From NCBI GenBank assembly GCA_030685235.1, contig MU839095.1, positions 1-64,000 of the forward strand: a DNA stretch of 64,000 nt, read 5' to 3'. Both the position numbers and the translations under genes were made by a program. The notes beneath the pieces were generated by a model. That model was not told the origin of the DNA. It worked only from the letters and a program-made list of their open reading frames with translations, and did no database searches. Origin of the DNA: Copromyces sp. CBS 386.78 (Eukaryota > Ascomycota > Sordariomycetes > Sordariales > Sordariaceae). Within the stretch, counting starts at the first letter, position 1. The number at the start of each line of letters is the position of its first letter. Of the stretch, positions 24,851-37,729 are shown in pieces.

Positions 24851-27634
24851 CCGTTATTAATATCTCCTAATCCTGTTAATAGCTTCCGAAATTAGTTAGA
24901 AGTTGGAAGAGCGCCGAAATTACTACGTATATAATAAAGAAGTAACGGTTATCTAGGCTGTAACTATTAAAATATACGTTTAGTAATATTTATAGTTCGA
25001 TAAGTAGTAATCTTAATATTCTTCGTACGTAGTATATCGAACTTAAAGGAGTAGTCGAATATAATACCTTAGAAGGTTTTAATACAGGATACCGCTATAT
25101 ATAATAAACCTAGTATAAACTACTTAGTAGAAATATCGAATATTACTTTATCCAAAGTTTAACCCTATACTTTATATATTATAATAGCATATATAATTAT
25201 TAACGGGAATTAGATTCTTTTGTACAATAAAGCCCCTTTTATAAACTCTCGAATTGACTTAAATATAAGTATAGTACATTCTAAATCCCGAATATTAAAA
25301 TAAGTAGCTTCTATATTAATACCTTCCCAATAATTAGAACCTTTATAATTAGGAAAATATATAAAGACGATAAAAGGGGGATCTTTAATTTTTAAATAAA
25401 TATTATAGCGAATAATAATATTCTAAACAAAATTAATAATAGTATTAATAGTACCGTTAATAAGGCTAATTAAAGTTTAGAGATTTTCCGTAAATATAAC
25501 TTTAATACCCTTAATAATAGTAAAATTATTATACAAATTACTAGCATTAGTATATTTAATAGTTTTAGCGGTAATTAAAGAGTTAGTAGCCTTAGTAATA
25601 AAAGCAAACCGGTCCAATCCTTCTATATACTATTAATTATATTCGTTAACTATAGTATTAATAGGGTAAATATATAGAATATTATTAAATTTAGCCTATT
25701 GGAGAATTATTAATATATATTTACAATAGAATAATAATAACCTCCAATCTTAAATAGTAGAATTATTATTGCGTAATCCTTCTAAGGCCGTTCGAAAGGG
25801 TACCTAATTATTACTTTATTAGCGTACAATTTACTTTAATTCGATATTCTAATTAAAATCTTTATAAATTGTACGGCTACTATACTATATTAAATCTAAT
25901 TTACTAACCTTCCTTTTATACTTTTACTCTTCTATTTTATTAGGAAGGTTTCTATCCTAATCCTCTTTATTAATAATTTTAAGGGGAGTATTAAAATCGT
26001 TGCGGAATTGAGGGGGTTCCTAGTAGAATAGGGGTTTCTGTCTAATAGGGGGTAATTGGAAGAAATCTCCTATTAAAAGGATATTAATACCGCTAAATCT
26101 TTTATTTTAATCTTCGATAAATATTTAACGGAAATAATTATTAATAAAATATATATTCTTTATACCCAATATAGACTTTTCATTAATAATAAAGTATTTA
26201 TAAACCCTAGAATTATTTTATAACATAATTAGAAGTTAACCTTCTAAGCTAGTTAGACTACTAATACTATATAGAAGTTTAAAAAGGGAATATAAAGTAC
26301 TGCCTTTAATATTATTAGTAACCATACTAATAGGAATAATATGGGTAACGGGATTAAGAAAATAAAAATTCGTAGCTATCTCCCTAAACTTATAAAATAG
26401 TAACCGAATAAAATACGATTTACTAATACCTCCTCAACCGTTAACCTATATAAGTAATTAATTTAGATTTTAACTATCGAAAACAATTTAATAATAATTA
26501 ATAAAGATATCAAAAATCATCTTTATTTAATATTAAAGGTATTATATATTCGCTATAAAATAAGGTCGGGATCTAGAAGCTTAAAGCGGTTTATATAATT
26601 CCTCTAATAATCGTTTATATTTAGAGGAAAGAATTCTTAAAAATAGGTATAATTTTTATACTAATCGTAATTAATATTAATATAATAACGGCCTAAAATA
26701 TTATAAAGATCGTTATTATTAGGATCATTAATACGATTAGGATTATCTCTAACTATTTCTTCCCAATTAAGCTTATTTAGCCGCTCTTCTATACCCTCTT
26801 CAAAGTCTTCTTTAACCTTAGGGGGGGGGAGCTTACTATAATAATCTTTAAAGTGAGCTAGCTCGTTAATATAGGTTTTTTAATAAACTTCGAAAGTTTT
26901 ATCGAAGGTAATATATTAAATATCGTTAATAACGTAAAAGTTATCGGGCCTTCTATAAAGGTAGTATAGTATTAATTTAACGCGGTTATAGTTTCTTCGA
27001 CTTCTAGCGTTTTTTATAGGCTTATAAATAAGGAAGTAATTAAGAATTCTCTATTTAGCTCGATTTATAAGGGGTCTAGGTTATAATATTTTACAATCGA
27101 ATTTAGTTGTAAATTCGAAGTATAAAACTTAATTGTAATAGTTATTACAATTTATATACTTTTAGTAAAGGGATTGAATCTATTAAATTTAACTAGTAAT
27201 ATTAATATAAATACTAGTAGGTTCATTATTATTACTATTAACTATATTAAATACTATTTACTAGTCTACTTAGAATATATTTATATTAAGTTCTAGAATA
27301 ATAGTACTATAATTATTTCGAAACCGGTAATTAACCGTAATAATATAGCGAATACTTTCATAAAGAAGAAAATTAAAAAAGATATAATAAACTTCCTATA
27401 AAGACTAATCTCTTTTAATAATAAGTCTATTTATAAATTTTATTATAAATTATTTAACCGGATTCTTAACGTTAGTAATATAAGGGATTAATTCGTTAAT
27501 AATCTCGTTATAAAATTTAATACGTTTTTTAGCCTTCGAAACGTATTTAGCTACGTAATTAAATATAATATTTATACTAATATAAGGTTAAACGTCCGTA
27601 TTAGCTATCTAGTTTAAAATTATAAGAGGATTAT
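24850..27634 (-). pseudogene. Helitron RepHel relic, C-terminal half (Pif1-type helicase)
   Basis: On the minus strand the Pif1-like helicase motifs appear in order: a Walker A reading GGISKS (GGTGKS in the family) at 26417-26446; FIINEKSILGIKN near 26160-26195 (Walker B, IIDE-S-M-L-G); GDFFQLPPI at 26045-26071 (motif III, GDFxQLPPV); and FPLIIIYAIIIYKV followed by a G-TLDKVIFDI stretch at about 25215-25130 (motif VI region, TxHKSQGLTL). Upstream, IANTDV and YVAKYVSKA near 27590-27520 match the NTD..P....NYxxKYxxKxE block that links Rep and helicase domains in fungal Helitrons. Stops are mostly TAG/TAA at former Gln or Trp codons. The gene is split at 27634 by Gypsy C and resumes at 35474. 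Confidence 0.88.
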
Positions 27635-27865
27635 TATTATAGGATTAACCTGTGTTACATGTGCTGGTGACAGTAGCTCTCTAAGACTACTGTCACCATT
27701 TCGGTTAATTGGCTGTAGCCTCCCGCTATAGACCCACTGGGGTTTATAGTTCGAATCCTATAAAGGCTTAGCTTCCGAACGTACTTTATATTCTTCCTCT
27801 TCTTCCTTCGTATAATTACGTATATTTAATATCTATACTTAACCTTTCGCCCTCTACCCGTAATA
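27635..27865 (+). repeat. 5' LTR of element C
   Basis: 231 bp, from TATTATAGGATTAACC to CCCGTAATA. CCTATAAAGGC at about 27757-27767 is a likely TATA box. CTGGTGACAGTAGCTCTCTAAGACTACTGTCACC near 27668-27701 is an inverted repeat that could form a hairpin. Confidence 0.92.
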
Positions 27866-28143
27866 GTTAATTATACCTTTTAATTATTATATTTATAGTA
27901 TAAACCTATTTATCGTAATTATTTTTCGATTATACGCGTATAAGGATCGCTTCGTTACAAATTGTTAAATTTAGTACCCTCCCCTCTAAATATCGATAAT
28001 TGTAATTACGATAGTCGCTTAATTAAGACCTTAAACCTCCCTTTACTAGTATATAAAGGAAGGTATTCTTTATTTAATAGATAAAGGATTGCTTCGTTTC
28101 AATTATTTTAAATAGTTTTAATAACGGACCTTCTTTTTTATTA

Positions 28144-28858
28144 AGAGGATGTCTATTCATACTATTAACATCGTCTTCTGAGACTGTACCCCACCCGACT
28201 CCGACCTTCAAAAGTATTCTTTCGAAAATTTCGCCAAGATTCCCCGCAAAATCTAGGCTTTACATTCTTTCATAACCTAACATAAAACGGCGCCGTACAC
28301 GGTCCCAGACTCGCACCCAGAGGTATACGGTCAGCGATTATTACGGCTATCAGCGATTATTATGGCTGTTAGCGATTGTTACAGCTGTCAGCGATACGGC
28401 TATTAATAATTGTCATGGCGGCTGTTTGCGATTATCACGGCTGTTAACGATTGTCACGGCTGTCAACAATTGTCACGGCTATCAGCGATTATCACGGCTG
28501 TCAACGATTATCACGGCTATCAGCGATTATTACGGCTGTCAGCGATTGTTACGGCTGTTAGCAATTATTACGGCTATCAGTAATTGTCACGGCGGCTGTC
28601 AGCGATTGTCACGGCTATCAATAATTGTTACAACGGCTGTCAACGATTGTTACGGCTGTCAGTAATTGTTATAGCGGCTATTAATAATACGTGTACTTGT
28701 ATAGAGGTTAGAATGTATAATAGGCTATAATCTGGGAGCTTGGCGGTCGCGGTACAAGGGGGACTGGTGCGGGGACGCTAGGGTTAGGGATAGGTATAGA
28801 AAAAAAAGTAGGGTACAATCTCAGAAGACGATATCAATAGTACGAATAGACATCCTCT
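28144..28858. mobile_element. element G: 715-bp TIR element with minisatellite cargo
   Basis: Terminal inverted repeats of 49 bp: AGAGGATGTCTATTC at the left and its complement GAATAGACATCCTCT at the right. They differ only at five C/T or G/A positions. TTATTA is duplicated on both sides (28138-28143 and 28859-28864). Element B keeps the empty site: its homologous minus-strand text runs TTCTTTTTTATTAAACAATC without the insertion, which proves that G is an insertion and sets the TSD at 6 bp. The interior is less mutated than C around it: about 130 bp of unique sequence, a 19-bp minisatellite, and a GC-rich tail near 28740-28800. It has no transposase, and the superfamily is not clear. Confidence 0.88.
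28332..28682 (+). repeat. 19-bp minisatellite, about 18 units
   Basis: The unit is CAGCGATTRTYACGGCTRT, with C/T and G/A variants and a few units enlarged by an extra GCG to 22 bp. It fills half of element G. The open frame of 79 codons across it (28426-28665) is a by-product of the repeat and not a gene. Confidence 0.92.
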
Positions 28859-28879
28859 TTATTAAACAGTCCTAATTGT

Positions 28880-30540
28880 AGACTTTTATTTTTCTTTTAT
28901 TTCGAATAGTTACTTCTCTTTTATTTTATATTTTATAATAATAGTAATCCCGCCCTTTTCTCCCTAAATAATAGTTCTAGTAGCGGCGATTTCCTTAATT
29001 TTGTAATTTTTAAAATTAGCGCTTTCGATTTAAATTCGCTATATTCCGCCTTTAATAAAATTTTCGAAATTAAATTTGATATTATAATTTGTTGTATTGC
29101 GCTTCTTAAGATTTTTAGAGACGTAACCTTTATTAACCTTTTTAAAAGTTTCGACTAAGAAAATAGCTTACTTATTCCTCGCGAATATTTCGAAAATACG
29201 GCCGTTATTACTTATTACCCCGTTTTCTAATCTATTATCGTACTTTTTAATTACTTTTATTATATTAACTTCGTACTTTATAATAATATTATGAGCGATT
29301 TCGAACGCTTTAAAGAGGAATTTAAAATTACCCGCCAAATAACCGACGACGTTTAATTTAATTTCGATTAAAAGAATTTCGATTATATTAACTTCAAATC
29401 TGTTTATAATATTTTATTCGTGGAATATAATACTTTTCAAATATAAGTTCCTTCTTCTGTTAGTAATATAATTACGAAAGTAGTTATATTTTCCTTTCTT
29501 CGCTAAATAATAAAAAACCCGCCTATTTTTACTAATAAGGAGATTGGTAATCTTGCTTATAAATATAAGATTTTTAAGGTTTAGCGTTTTCGTATTTAAT
29601 TTTAATAGAAATACGACGCCGCTTTTTACTCCTTTAAAAATATTAGAATTATTTATACCGCTATATTTCTAGGATTAAAAATTTTATCCGGCATTTAAAA
29701 TAATTTGGACGTAATTTAATCGGACTTTAATAAAGTAAATTAGTGTTAAAAAATAAATGTTAAATTTATAAAATATTTAATTTTTCGTTTTTAAAATGTA
29801 AATTTTAAAATAAACGTTAACTGCCGTTTATAAGAATTATATATAAAAAATGTATTTTTCGCGAATTTCGATTTTAAATTAATTAATTTAATAAATTTCT
29901 ATAATTTTAATAACTCGATAAAGGTTTATTATTTCGGGAATAAGATTAATAAATATTTTTGTAACGCTTTCGCTTATTATAACCTTTTCCCTAATAATGA
30001 TTTTAAGCGTTAGTTCGAAATTTGTTGTAACGTCGCTAGTAATTTTAAAAACGTAAATTATTGTTAAAAAATAGCGAACTACTTCTTTAATCCTAATAGT
30101 AATACCGGTAATAATAATAATAGTAGAAGTCGTTCTAACGCTAAACTTTCCATTAATAACGTTCTTATTAATTAAAATAGTAATAAAATAAATTTAAATA
30201 CTGTTAATTTCGTAATTTTTATTTATAAAAATATTTTCGATTAACGTTCCTACGATAGCTTTTACTATTGTTATAGTAAGCCTAGTTATATTGCCCGCAA
30301 TTATACCGCTTCGGTTAATTATAATTCCTAGGGCCCTTAATATTCTGCTAGTAAGAAGTTAAAAAATAAAAGTCGTAGTAAGGGTTATAATTAAAAGTAG
30401 GTCCGCGCTATTAATATTATTCGAGCTACCCTAGCTATTCTAACCGCTCCCGCTAAGCCTACCGTTAGTAGTAAATATTATAACGACTAAGAAAACGCTT
30501 AGCTTCTATATATAATCGTATATAGAGGCCTAGCTAGGTT
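28880..30540 (+). pseudogene. element C: gag relic
   Basis: Plus strand, homologous to B 18700-16900. A remnant of the zinc-knuckle region reads FYYCYSKPSYIARNY near 30258-30302 (C-x2-C-x4-H-x4-C in the family, here damaged). It is preceded by Asn- and Ser/Arg-rich stretches (30090-30150). RIP stops throughout. Confidence 0.72.
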
Positions 30541-30559
30541 ATATTTAAGAGACGAATTT

Positions 30560-33500
30560 TAAACTCTATAGAATTAGAGGGTTTGGAGGAAATTAAAGTT
30601 TAATTATTAAATAATTTTACTTCCCTAAATTCAATACTCTTATCTTCTTATATTATAACCCGTTTGCGTAAAAATTATTATATTACTTTTATTAATAGCG
30701 GTTACTCCGCTTTTGTGTTTATTAATTGCTCCTTTATTTTTAAGAATAACCTTCTTTATTTTTAATTATTGAAAATAAAGAAATTCGTTCTTATTAATAG
30801 AGTAATTAAAAGTATTATTTCTAAAAGAATAATAATTAAACTCTAAATCGGCTATTATAAGGAAATAATTACCTTCCTAGTTTATAATATCTCTAGGAAA
30901 TACTTAATTATTTTAAGCTTCCTATAAATATAATATTATTGGCCAAAAATCGATTACGAATAATATAGTATATATTTTAGCTATACTGTTTATTGAAGCC
31001 GCTATTTACTAGTAGATCTCCCTAAATATTAGACGGTAGTATTTAAAGCCCTTACTAACCGAATTTTAATAATTTCCGTCCACTAAATACCTATCCCGCT
31101 AATTAAGAAGGAAGAAATTAAATTTCCCTTTCTAATTATTAAAAAGGAAGACATTGAATTTTGCCTTCTAGCTATTAAAAAAGAGAAAATTAAAAAAATT
31201 ACGGTGGAATCCGCTTTAAAACCTTTATCCGCTCCTAAATTCCCTCTTATTGCTATTAAATTTAAAATCGATTTTAAAATCGGCTATTATACGGTCCTTA
31301 CTCCTATTAAAACGTTAGTAGCCTGGAGGGTTAAATTTAAAATCGCTATTACTAGTACCGCTTTTCTCTTTATTAAAATTAAAAATCCCGCGCTTTACGA
31401 ACCTTATATATATATAGGGGGCTACTGCATTTTAGTTAGCGCGAGTCGCCCCTAGTACCGCCGTTTTCGTAAGCCTAATTATAAATTCAACCTTAGTAAT
31501 ATTAAGGTATTTAATATAGCCGTATTCAATTTTATTTGTAAGAAGGAGTAATTATAACCGTACGTTACAAACTATATTAAAATCGAAAGGCTGGCGGTTA
31601 TAGCGGATTTTTAGGATCTAAATTTGACCGAGGAAATAATTAATAATATTATAGAAGGCGATAAAAGGAAGTATAAAGAAAGTTTACCCCCCGCGTTTTA
31701 TAATTTTATTAATGAAATAATTGGTATTTATACTTTAGAAAATACTTAAGAGGCTACGATCTTTATTAAAGTAATTAATTTTATTAGAAATTTCGAAATT
31801 AATATATTTGTATACGAAAAAATCCTCCGATAAATATATTTAGTAAAGGTCGACGAAGAGGATGTAAAAAAGTTTTTTAATAAAGTAAATTAATTATTAA
31901 AAATTAAAGAAGAGATTATTAAAATTTTGAACCGTTCTAAGGGATAGAAGTATATTAACGAGGTTACCGCTTTCTTACCTTCGTTAATAAAGGAAATCCC
32001 TCCCTATCGTTCGTATAATTATAAGATTGAATTATCGTCGGGAGAGTAATTTCCTAGCGTACGGCTATAATATATATTATTTATAGAAACGGTTGTTATT
32101 AAAAAGTAAATTAATAATACTTTAAAGAAGAAGTTTATCCGGCCGTTATAATTAGTAGCCGCTTCCCCCTTCTTACTAATTAAAAAACCTAGAGGCGGAG
32201 TTCGTATTTATATAGATTATTATAATATTAATAACGTTATATTAAAAATACGTTATTTATTACCGCTAATTAAAAAGACCTTTAATATAATTTATAAGGT
32301 AAAAATCTTTACGAAATTCAATATTATTACTATATTTAATAGGATCTATATTAAGGAGGGGTATAAATAGTTTACCACCTTTATTACCTACTTTAGCTTT
32401 TACGAATTTATTATATATCCTTTCGGTTTATAGGGCGCGTTAGGAACCTTTTAAAATTATATTAACGATATTCTATATAATATCTTCGACGTTTATACTA
32501 TTATTTATTTTAATAACGTTTTAATTTATTCTAATAACGAAGAAGAATACGAAAAATATATTAGGGAGGTTTTATAGAAGATAATTAAAGTAGAATTCTA
32601 AATTAATATTAATAAATACGAATTCTATATATAGTGAATTAAATATTTAAGTTTTATTATTACCCTAGGTAATTTCGAAATAGATTTAGAGAAAGTTTTT
32701 ATAATTATAATATAGGAAATTCCAAATTTTAAGAGGTCGCTTTAACGCTTTTTAAACTTCGCCAACTTCTACCGTTATTTTATTAAATATTTTTCTATTA
32801 TTACCGGCCTATTATATAAATTAATTAAAAAAACGGTAGGATAGGAATAGGAAGAATAATATTAAAGATCCTTCGAAGCTTTAAAAAAGGCTTTTACGAA
32901 CGGACCTATACTTTAGATTTACAATTAATTAAAATAAACCGTTGTAGAGACGGATATTTCTAATTAAATATATAAAAATATATTATTATAATACGATAAT
33001 AATAGTGTTTTTCGCCCTATTACCTATTTTAACCAGCGGTATTCTTTAGCTGAATATAATTACAATATTTATAATAAAGAGTTATTCGCTATTATTAAGG
33101 CCTTAAAGGAGTAGCGCCCCGAGTTTAAAAGGGTATAATAACTGATTAAAGTCCTTACGGACTATAAAACTTTAAAAAATTTTACGACTAATAAATAGTT
33201 AATTCCCTACTATATACGGTAGTCCTAATTCCTATCCCGGTTTAATTTTACAATTAAATACCGATTGGGCTCGTTATAAATACGCCTTAATGCTTTAAGT
33301 AGGAAATTGGAAGATTTACTTAAGGACGAAGCCGACGAATGGTTATTAATTAGAAATAAGATTTTATTCGATTATAATATTTTTGTAAACGGAGCTTTCG
33401 TTTTAAAGAGTAGAAAGGAAGTTATTAATATTAGAACCGAATATATTTATAATTTAGAAGTAATAGATAATAAATTTATTAATAATTTAATTATAGAGAA

Positions 33501-34800
33501 TTATGAAAAATTAGTATTTTTATAAGATTTATTCGCTTACTTATTAAACCCTAATCGCCGTACGTAATTTAAAGAAGTAAAGGATTATTTAAGGAAAGTA
33601 TTTTTTATTAAATATAGGGTAATATAGGGACGAATATACTTTCGAAGTACTATTATTATCGACTTTAACGATATTAAACTTTAATTTTAACTCTTCCACC
33701 GTATATATAATTCGCTATTTATTAATTACCTAGGTCGTAAAAAGATTTATTTATTATTCTCTTAATTTTTTTTTTAATTAAAGATATTTAGTATTGTTAA
33801 AGCCTATTATAAAGTTTACCTATCGTATATTAAATTTAAACCGTTATAATACTCCCTTTATAAATTTTTAAAACCGTTAGCGGTACCCTTCGTATTATAG
33901 AAAGATATTTCTATAAATTATATTACCCTTTTAACGCCCTATGTATATTGGGGATAAGAATTTAAGTACGTAGCCGTCGTTGTTAATTGCCTAATGAAAA
34001 TACAATATTTTATTCCTACGGTTAGCTTTACGGCCGAAGAATTGGTAAACCGGTTTATTAAAAAGATTTATAATATTTATAGTTTATTAAACTCTATTAT
34101 ATTAAATCGCGGCTCCTAATTCGTTTTATAATTTTAGAGAGTTTTATCCTCCTATTTAGAAGTGGCTTTCAAACTTTCCTCCGTATTTTATTTAATTATT
34201 AGCGGTTAAATAGAATGTATTAATATAAAAATAGAAAAATATCTTCGTTTTTATATTAATTGGGCGTAGGACGATTAAGTAAATTAGTTCCCAATCGCAA
34301 AGTTTATTAGTAATAACCTAGTTTTTAAAATAATAAGAATATTTCTTTTCTTTATTAATTACGGTTTCTACCTTCGGATAGGTATTGAATTAGTAAAATT
34401 ATATTCGTTAAATTTATTAGTTTAATAGTAAGCGGAATATTTTAAAATTAACGAAATAGCTAATTGTTTTAAAAAGGTATTAGAATATATTATAAATTAA
34501 GTAAAGTAAATTTAATAATGGTATAAAGTTAATCCTAATATTCGACGAACGGATATTCCGAAATATAGAGCGGGAAATAAAGTCCTATTTAATACGGAAA
34601 ATTTTAATATTAGCCGCCTGTACGTAAAATTTACCCCCCTTTATAAAGGCCCGTTCGAAATTATTAAAGCGGATAATTATAAAATTATATTTAAATTCCT
34701 TATTAATATAAAGTATAGTCTAATTTTCTATATTAATAAAATTAAATTATAGGCCGAAGTAAGTATTCTAGGATAATTAAAAGTATAAAGGAATATTCGT
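30560..34800 (+). pseudogene. element C: pol relic (protease, RT, RNase H, integrase)
   Basis: Plus strand. The protease motif reads ITFINSGYS near 30680-30708 (D-S-G to N-S-G). A linker frame stays open at 31204-31455. RT has the box YFNNVLIYS at 32506-32532 (YxDDVLIYS in the family). An open piece at 33307-33525 lies at the RNase H/integrase junction, with a histidine-poor remnant of the zinc-binding domain after it. The integrase core lies around 33950-34450, before a C-terminal domain ending near 34760. Many stops. The short open frames are leftovers of one long polyprotein gene and should not be read as separate genes. Confidence 0.82.
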
Positions 34801-35242
34801 ATAAATTAAAATCGTAATATAAAAAGGATTAATAATAAAGAGGATTTAGTAGAATAGGATTTCGTTAAAATCGATGGCTGTTGTAAAGTAGCTAACGGTC
34901 GTTAAGAATATTTCGTCATTTAAATACTATTTTATTAACTTTTATAGTAGCCGCGTACTAATGTAATTATATTCCCTAATATAATATGGCAATTTTACGA
35001 AATATACCCGGAAGTTCTAATACTCCTAAATTAATTAGCGGCGGAACGGAAGCGAAGGAGGGCGCTAAAGGAAATAGAAAAGCCGGCTATAGAAGCGGAG
35101 GTTCCGCAAGTAAAGTACGAGAGGAAATCGCTGTAATTAGCGGTTATAGAAGTTTTTTACAGTTAGATTAAACGTTTAATAAGGTTATTTATTATTTTAT
35201 ATAATTTTAGTCAATTATATAGCTTCTTTTAGATAGGGGTAG
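34800..35242 (+). other. element C: 3' internal region and polypurine tract
   Basis: The end of the internal region. A short GC-richer block at 34986-35171 (GCGGCGGAACGGAAGCGAAGGAGGGC) is open for 61 codons, without resemblance I recognise. AGCTTCTTTTAGATAGGGGTAG (35221-35242) directly precedes the LTR and is the likely primer site for plus-strand synthesis. Confidence 0.65.
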
Positions 35243-35473
35243 TATTATAGGATTAACCTATGTTGTATATATTAGTGATAGTAGCTCTCTAAGATTATTA
35301 TTACTATTTCGGTTAATTGGCTCTAGCCTCCCGTTATGGACCTACTGGGGTTTATGGCTCGAGTCCTATAAAGGCTCATCTCCCGAGCGGACCTTGTATT
35401 CTTCCTCTTCTTTCCTCGTGCAATTACACATATCTAATATTTACACCGAACCTCTCGCCATCTACCCATGATA
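35243..35473 (+). repeat. 3' LTR of element C
   Basis: 231 bp, colinear with 27635-27865, with mostly transition differences. TATA-like CCTATAAAGGCTC at about 35366. Confidence 0.92.
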
Positions 35474-37720
35474 ATTATACTAGTTAAGGATATTATTATT
35501 TCTACAACTATTAAAAAGCTAGAACCTAAAGTTAATTCTTATTATAAAAATAGGATATTTATAAAACTTCTTAGGAAAGTAGAAGCGGTAAACCTTTTAT
35601 TCGGGTTCGGGAAGGTTGGGATTTAGAAATTAATATAAATCGTTAAATAGGGTTCCAATTTAACGGCGAATTCGAAAGTAGTAAATATTATTATAAATAT
35701 ATTATTATATACGGTTAATTAATATTATAAATTCTTTGAAAGTAGGTTTAAATTTACTTATTTTTCGGCTTAAAATATTACTTCGATTAATCTAACGGGG
35801 GAACTTAAAAATAGGGATTAGCCGATTCTAGGGGTTATTTCGAAGTCCTTAATTAGCAGTAGTAATACCGGGAAGGGGTCCTTCGGGATTCTCTCCTTTT
35901 ATAAAGTAAGTATTTAGATCCTATTTAATACTTTCGAATATTAGGTTCTAAAATATACAATAAAAACCCTACAATTTAATATATTATCGTCGTACTTTAG
36001 GGTCTATAAAATTAGGTGCCGTAATATCTTTAAACTAATAAATACTATAGGTATAGCCAATTCCTCGAATTTAGAATTCTAACCTTTACTAATAGTCGTC
36101 GAATTTGAATTTTAGGATTAGAATATATTCTAAAAATAATTCAAATTTCTTATAAAAGTAGTAAGTAGTAATATAGGGGTTTTAAAAGATATTCCGGCGA
36201 AATATAGTATAGCGCTTATTATTATTAGAAATTAATTAAAATTCGTAGTCTAATATATATTTTACTAAACTTTCCTAATATAAATCCGCTACGCTAAATA
36301 TAATAAATATTATTAATATACCTAAGAAATTAATATATAATAATAATTTATAAAAATTTTTAATTTAATATAATCGAATACTTCGAAGTATATCAGTAAA
36401 TCGGGTAATCGAATTAAATAACCTTCTTAATTCTTTAAATCTAGCCTTAAAATAATTGTAAAAAGCTTTTTAATATGTAAATATTTCTTAATTAAAATTC
36501 CGGTTATTAACGTAATACGAGCTTTTATTATAAATTTAAATACGTATAAGACAATTAAAAATAATATATTGAAATTTATTATACTTAGTAAATTAGTTAT
36601 TATATTAGCGTATATAATAACGAATATATTTACTATATTCGACCTTCCTTAATCGAAATATAAAATATTCACCTATTTCTTAAAGGTAAAGATTAGGAAA
36701 TATTTAAAATAATAGTACTTATTAACGACGAAATTCGTTAATAGGGGTATTACAAAAGGGGCTTTATTTAATATAATACTAGCGAAGGGGTTTTCGAAGT
36801 GCCGGAACAGGTGCTAAAACTAATACCGGATTGGGTATAGAAGCCGGGTATCCCGGGAGGGGATCTAATTTAAATATTGGAATTATCGGAGCTAAAGCGG
36901 GACCTAGAACTTAAACCGGAGCCGGAATTTCTTAAGGCTATTAATTATCCAATAAATTTATAATACAGATTAGGAGAATATTCGGGTCGGGCAAAGGATC
37001 CTTACGAAATTATGCTCGTAATTAATTAATATCCCTAAATAAACGACCTATAAAATTAGGCGTAATACCTATCTCCAAATTAGCTTCAACCAATATCTCT
37101 TATAAAACGGCTTCTTAAAATTCGTTTAAATACCTATCTTCAAATTCTATATTATTAACTTTAATACGGTTAATATTATTTATAATATTACTATCTAGTA
37201 GTAATTAATTAAAACGGACTTTATTAATTTTAATATCGATATAACTAGGATAATATACCTTAAGGAATCTTAATTATATTTTAACCTTCCGACGGCTAAC
37301 TTTAAATTCGTTATATATTCGATTAATATTTGGATAATTATAGTAATTCCGAGGCCGGATTAAAATAATATCGATTTTTTTTGGTAGCCTAAGTAGTTAA
37401 ATACAAATATAGGCTATATTTTGAAGGTAGTTAATATAATGGCCTTTATACTTACGTTATTAATTATTAAAAATATAAATATCTAATAATATATTAGAAT
37501 AACGATAGAATAGTTATACGAAGGGGATTTACTATAATAAATATAGATTCATATAATAAATATTTCTTCTACGGGATTAAGAGGTAGTAAATGGAATTCC
37601 TCGTCTACTTTAATAAATATATTAAAATTTATATTATTTTTAGTACTAAATTTGAAGGGCTCTTTAAATTGTAAATCCCTATTAGTATAGTAATAATAAT
37701 AATAGTCTTATTCCCTATGC
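35474..37720 (-). pseudogene. Helitron RepHel relic, N-terminal half (DUF6570-like and Rep)
   Basis: Minus strand. An N-terminal module (about 37560-37080) reads LRLPKKIDIILIRPRNYYN, then KVSRRKV and LRFLKVYYPSYIDI, matching the GHVINFPQ..LPR.P.EI / FRVRR..V..WLxFLxxNHPxY pattern of the DUF6570-type domain of fungal Helitrons. The Rep-like (Helitron_like_N) region follows at 36750-35990: LRKVEYSKYIRY, QFTKYNKFQYIIFN and LLNSITRFTDILRS, then FIIFSVADLY (family ITFSAADLHWPSL), YYFYKKFELFLEYIL, and the catalytic two-His motif reading RGIGYTYSIY (family RGSxHxHGLxW). Domain order, spacing and wording leave little doubt. The gene starts near 37.7 kb. Every domain is interrupted by RIP stops. Confidence 0.88.
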
Positions 37721-37729
37721 TACTTATCT

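Larger units (their letters stand above)
27635..35473 (+). mobile_element. complete Gypsy retrotransposon C (RIP-mutated), inserted in the Helitron gene
   Basis: Direct 231-bp LTRs (27635-27865 and 35243-35473) with the exact duplication ATTAT outside (27630-27634 and 35474-35478). Length 7839 bp, including the 715-bp element G and one 6-bp TSD copy, hence about 7118 bp originally, close to element B (7169 bp). Plus-strand relics, in order, are gag 28900-30540, protease 30590-30940, RT 32000-32750, RNase H to about 33300 and integrase 33900-34760. It has the same family features as B. The two flanks join the Helitron reading frame. Confidence 0.93.

Noticed and set aside
27740..27770. tRNA-like B box (AGTTCGAATCC) in the LTRs of B and C
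   Set aside because: No matching A box or acceptor stem at tRNA spacing; the motif overlaps the probable TATA element of the LTR.
28426..28665. 79-codon frame (RLSRLLTIVTA repeats)
   Set aside because: Produced by the 19-bp minisatellite; no start context, no partner exon.
28332..28682. CRISPR array
   Set aside because: The 19-bp units are contiguous with no spacers, and the host is a eukaryote.
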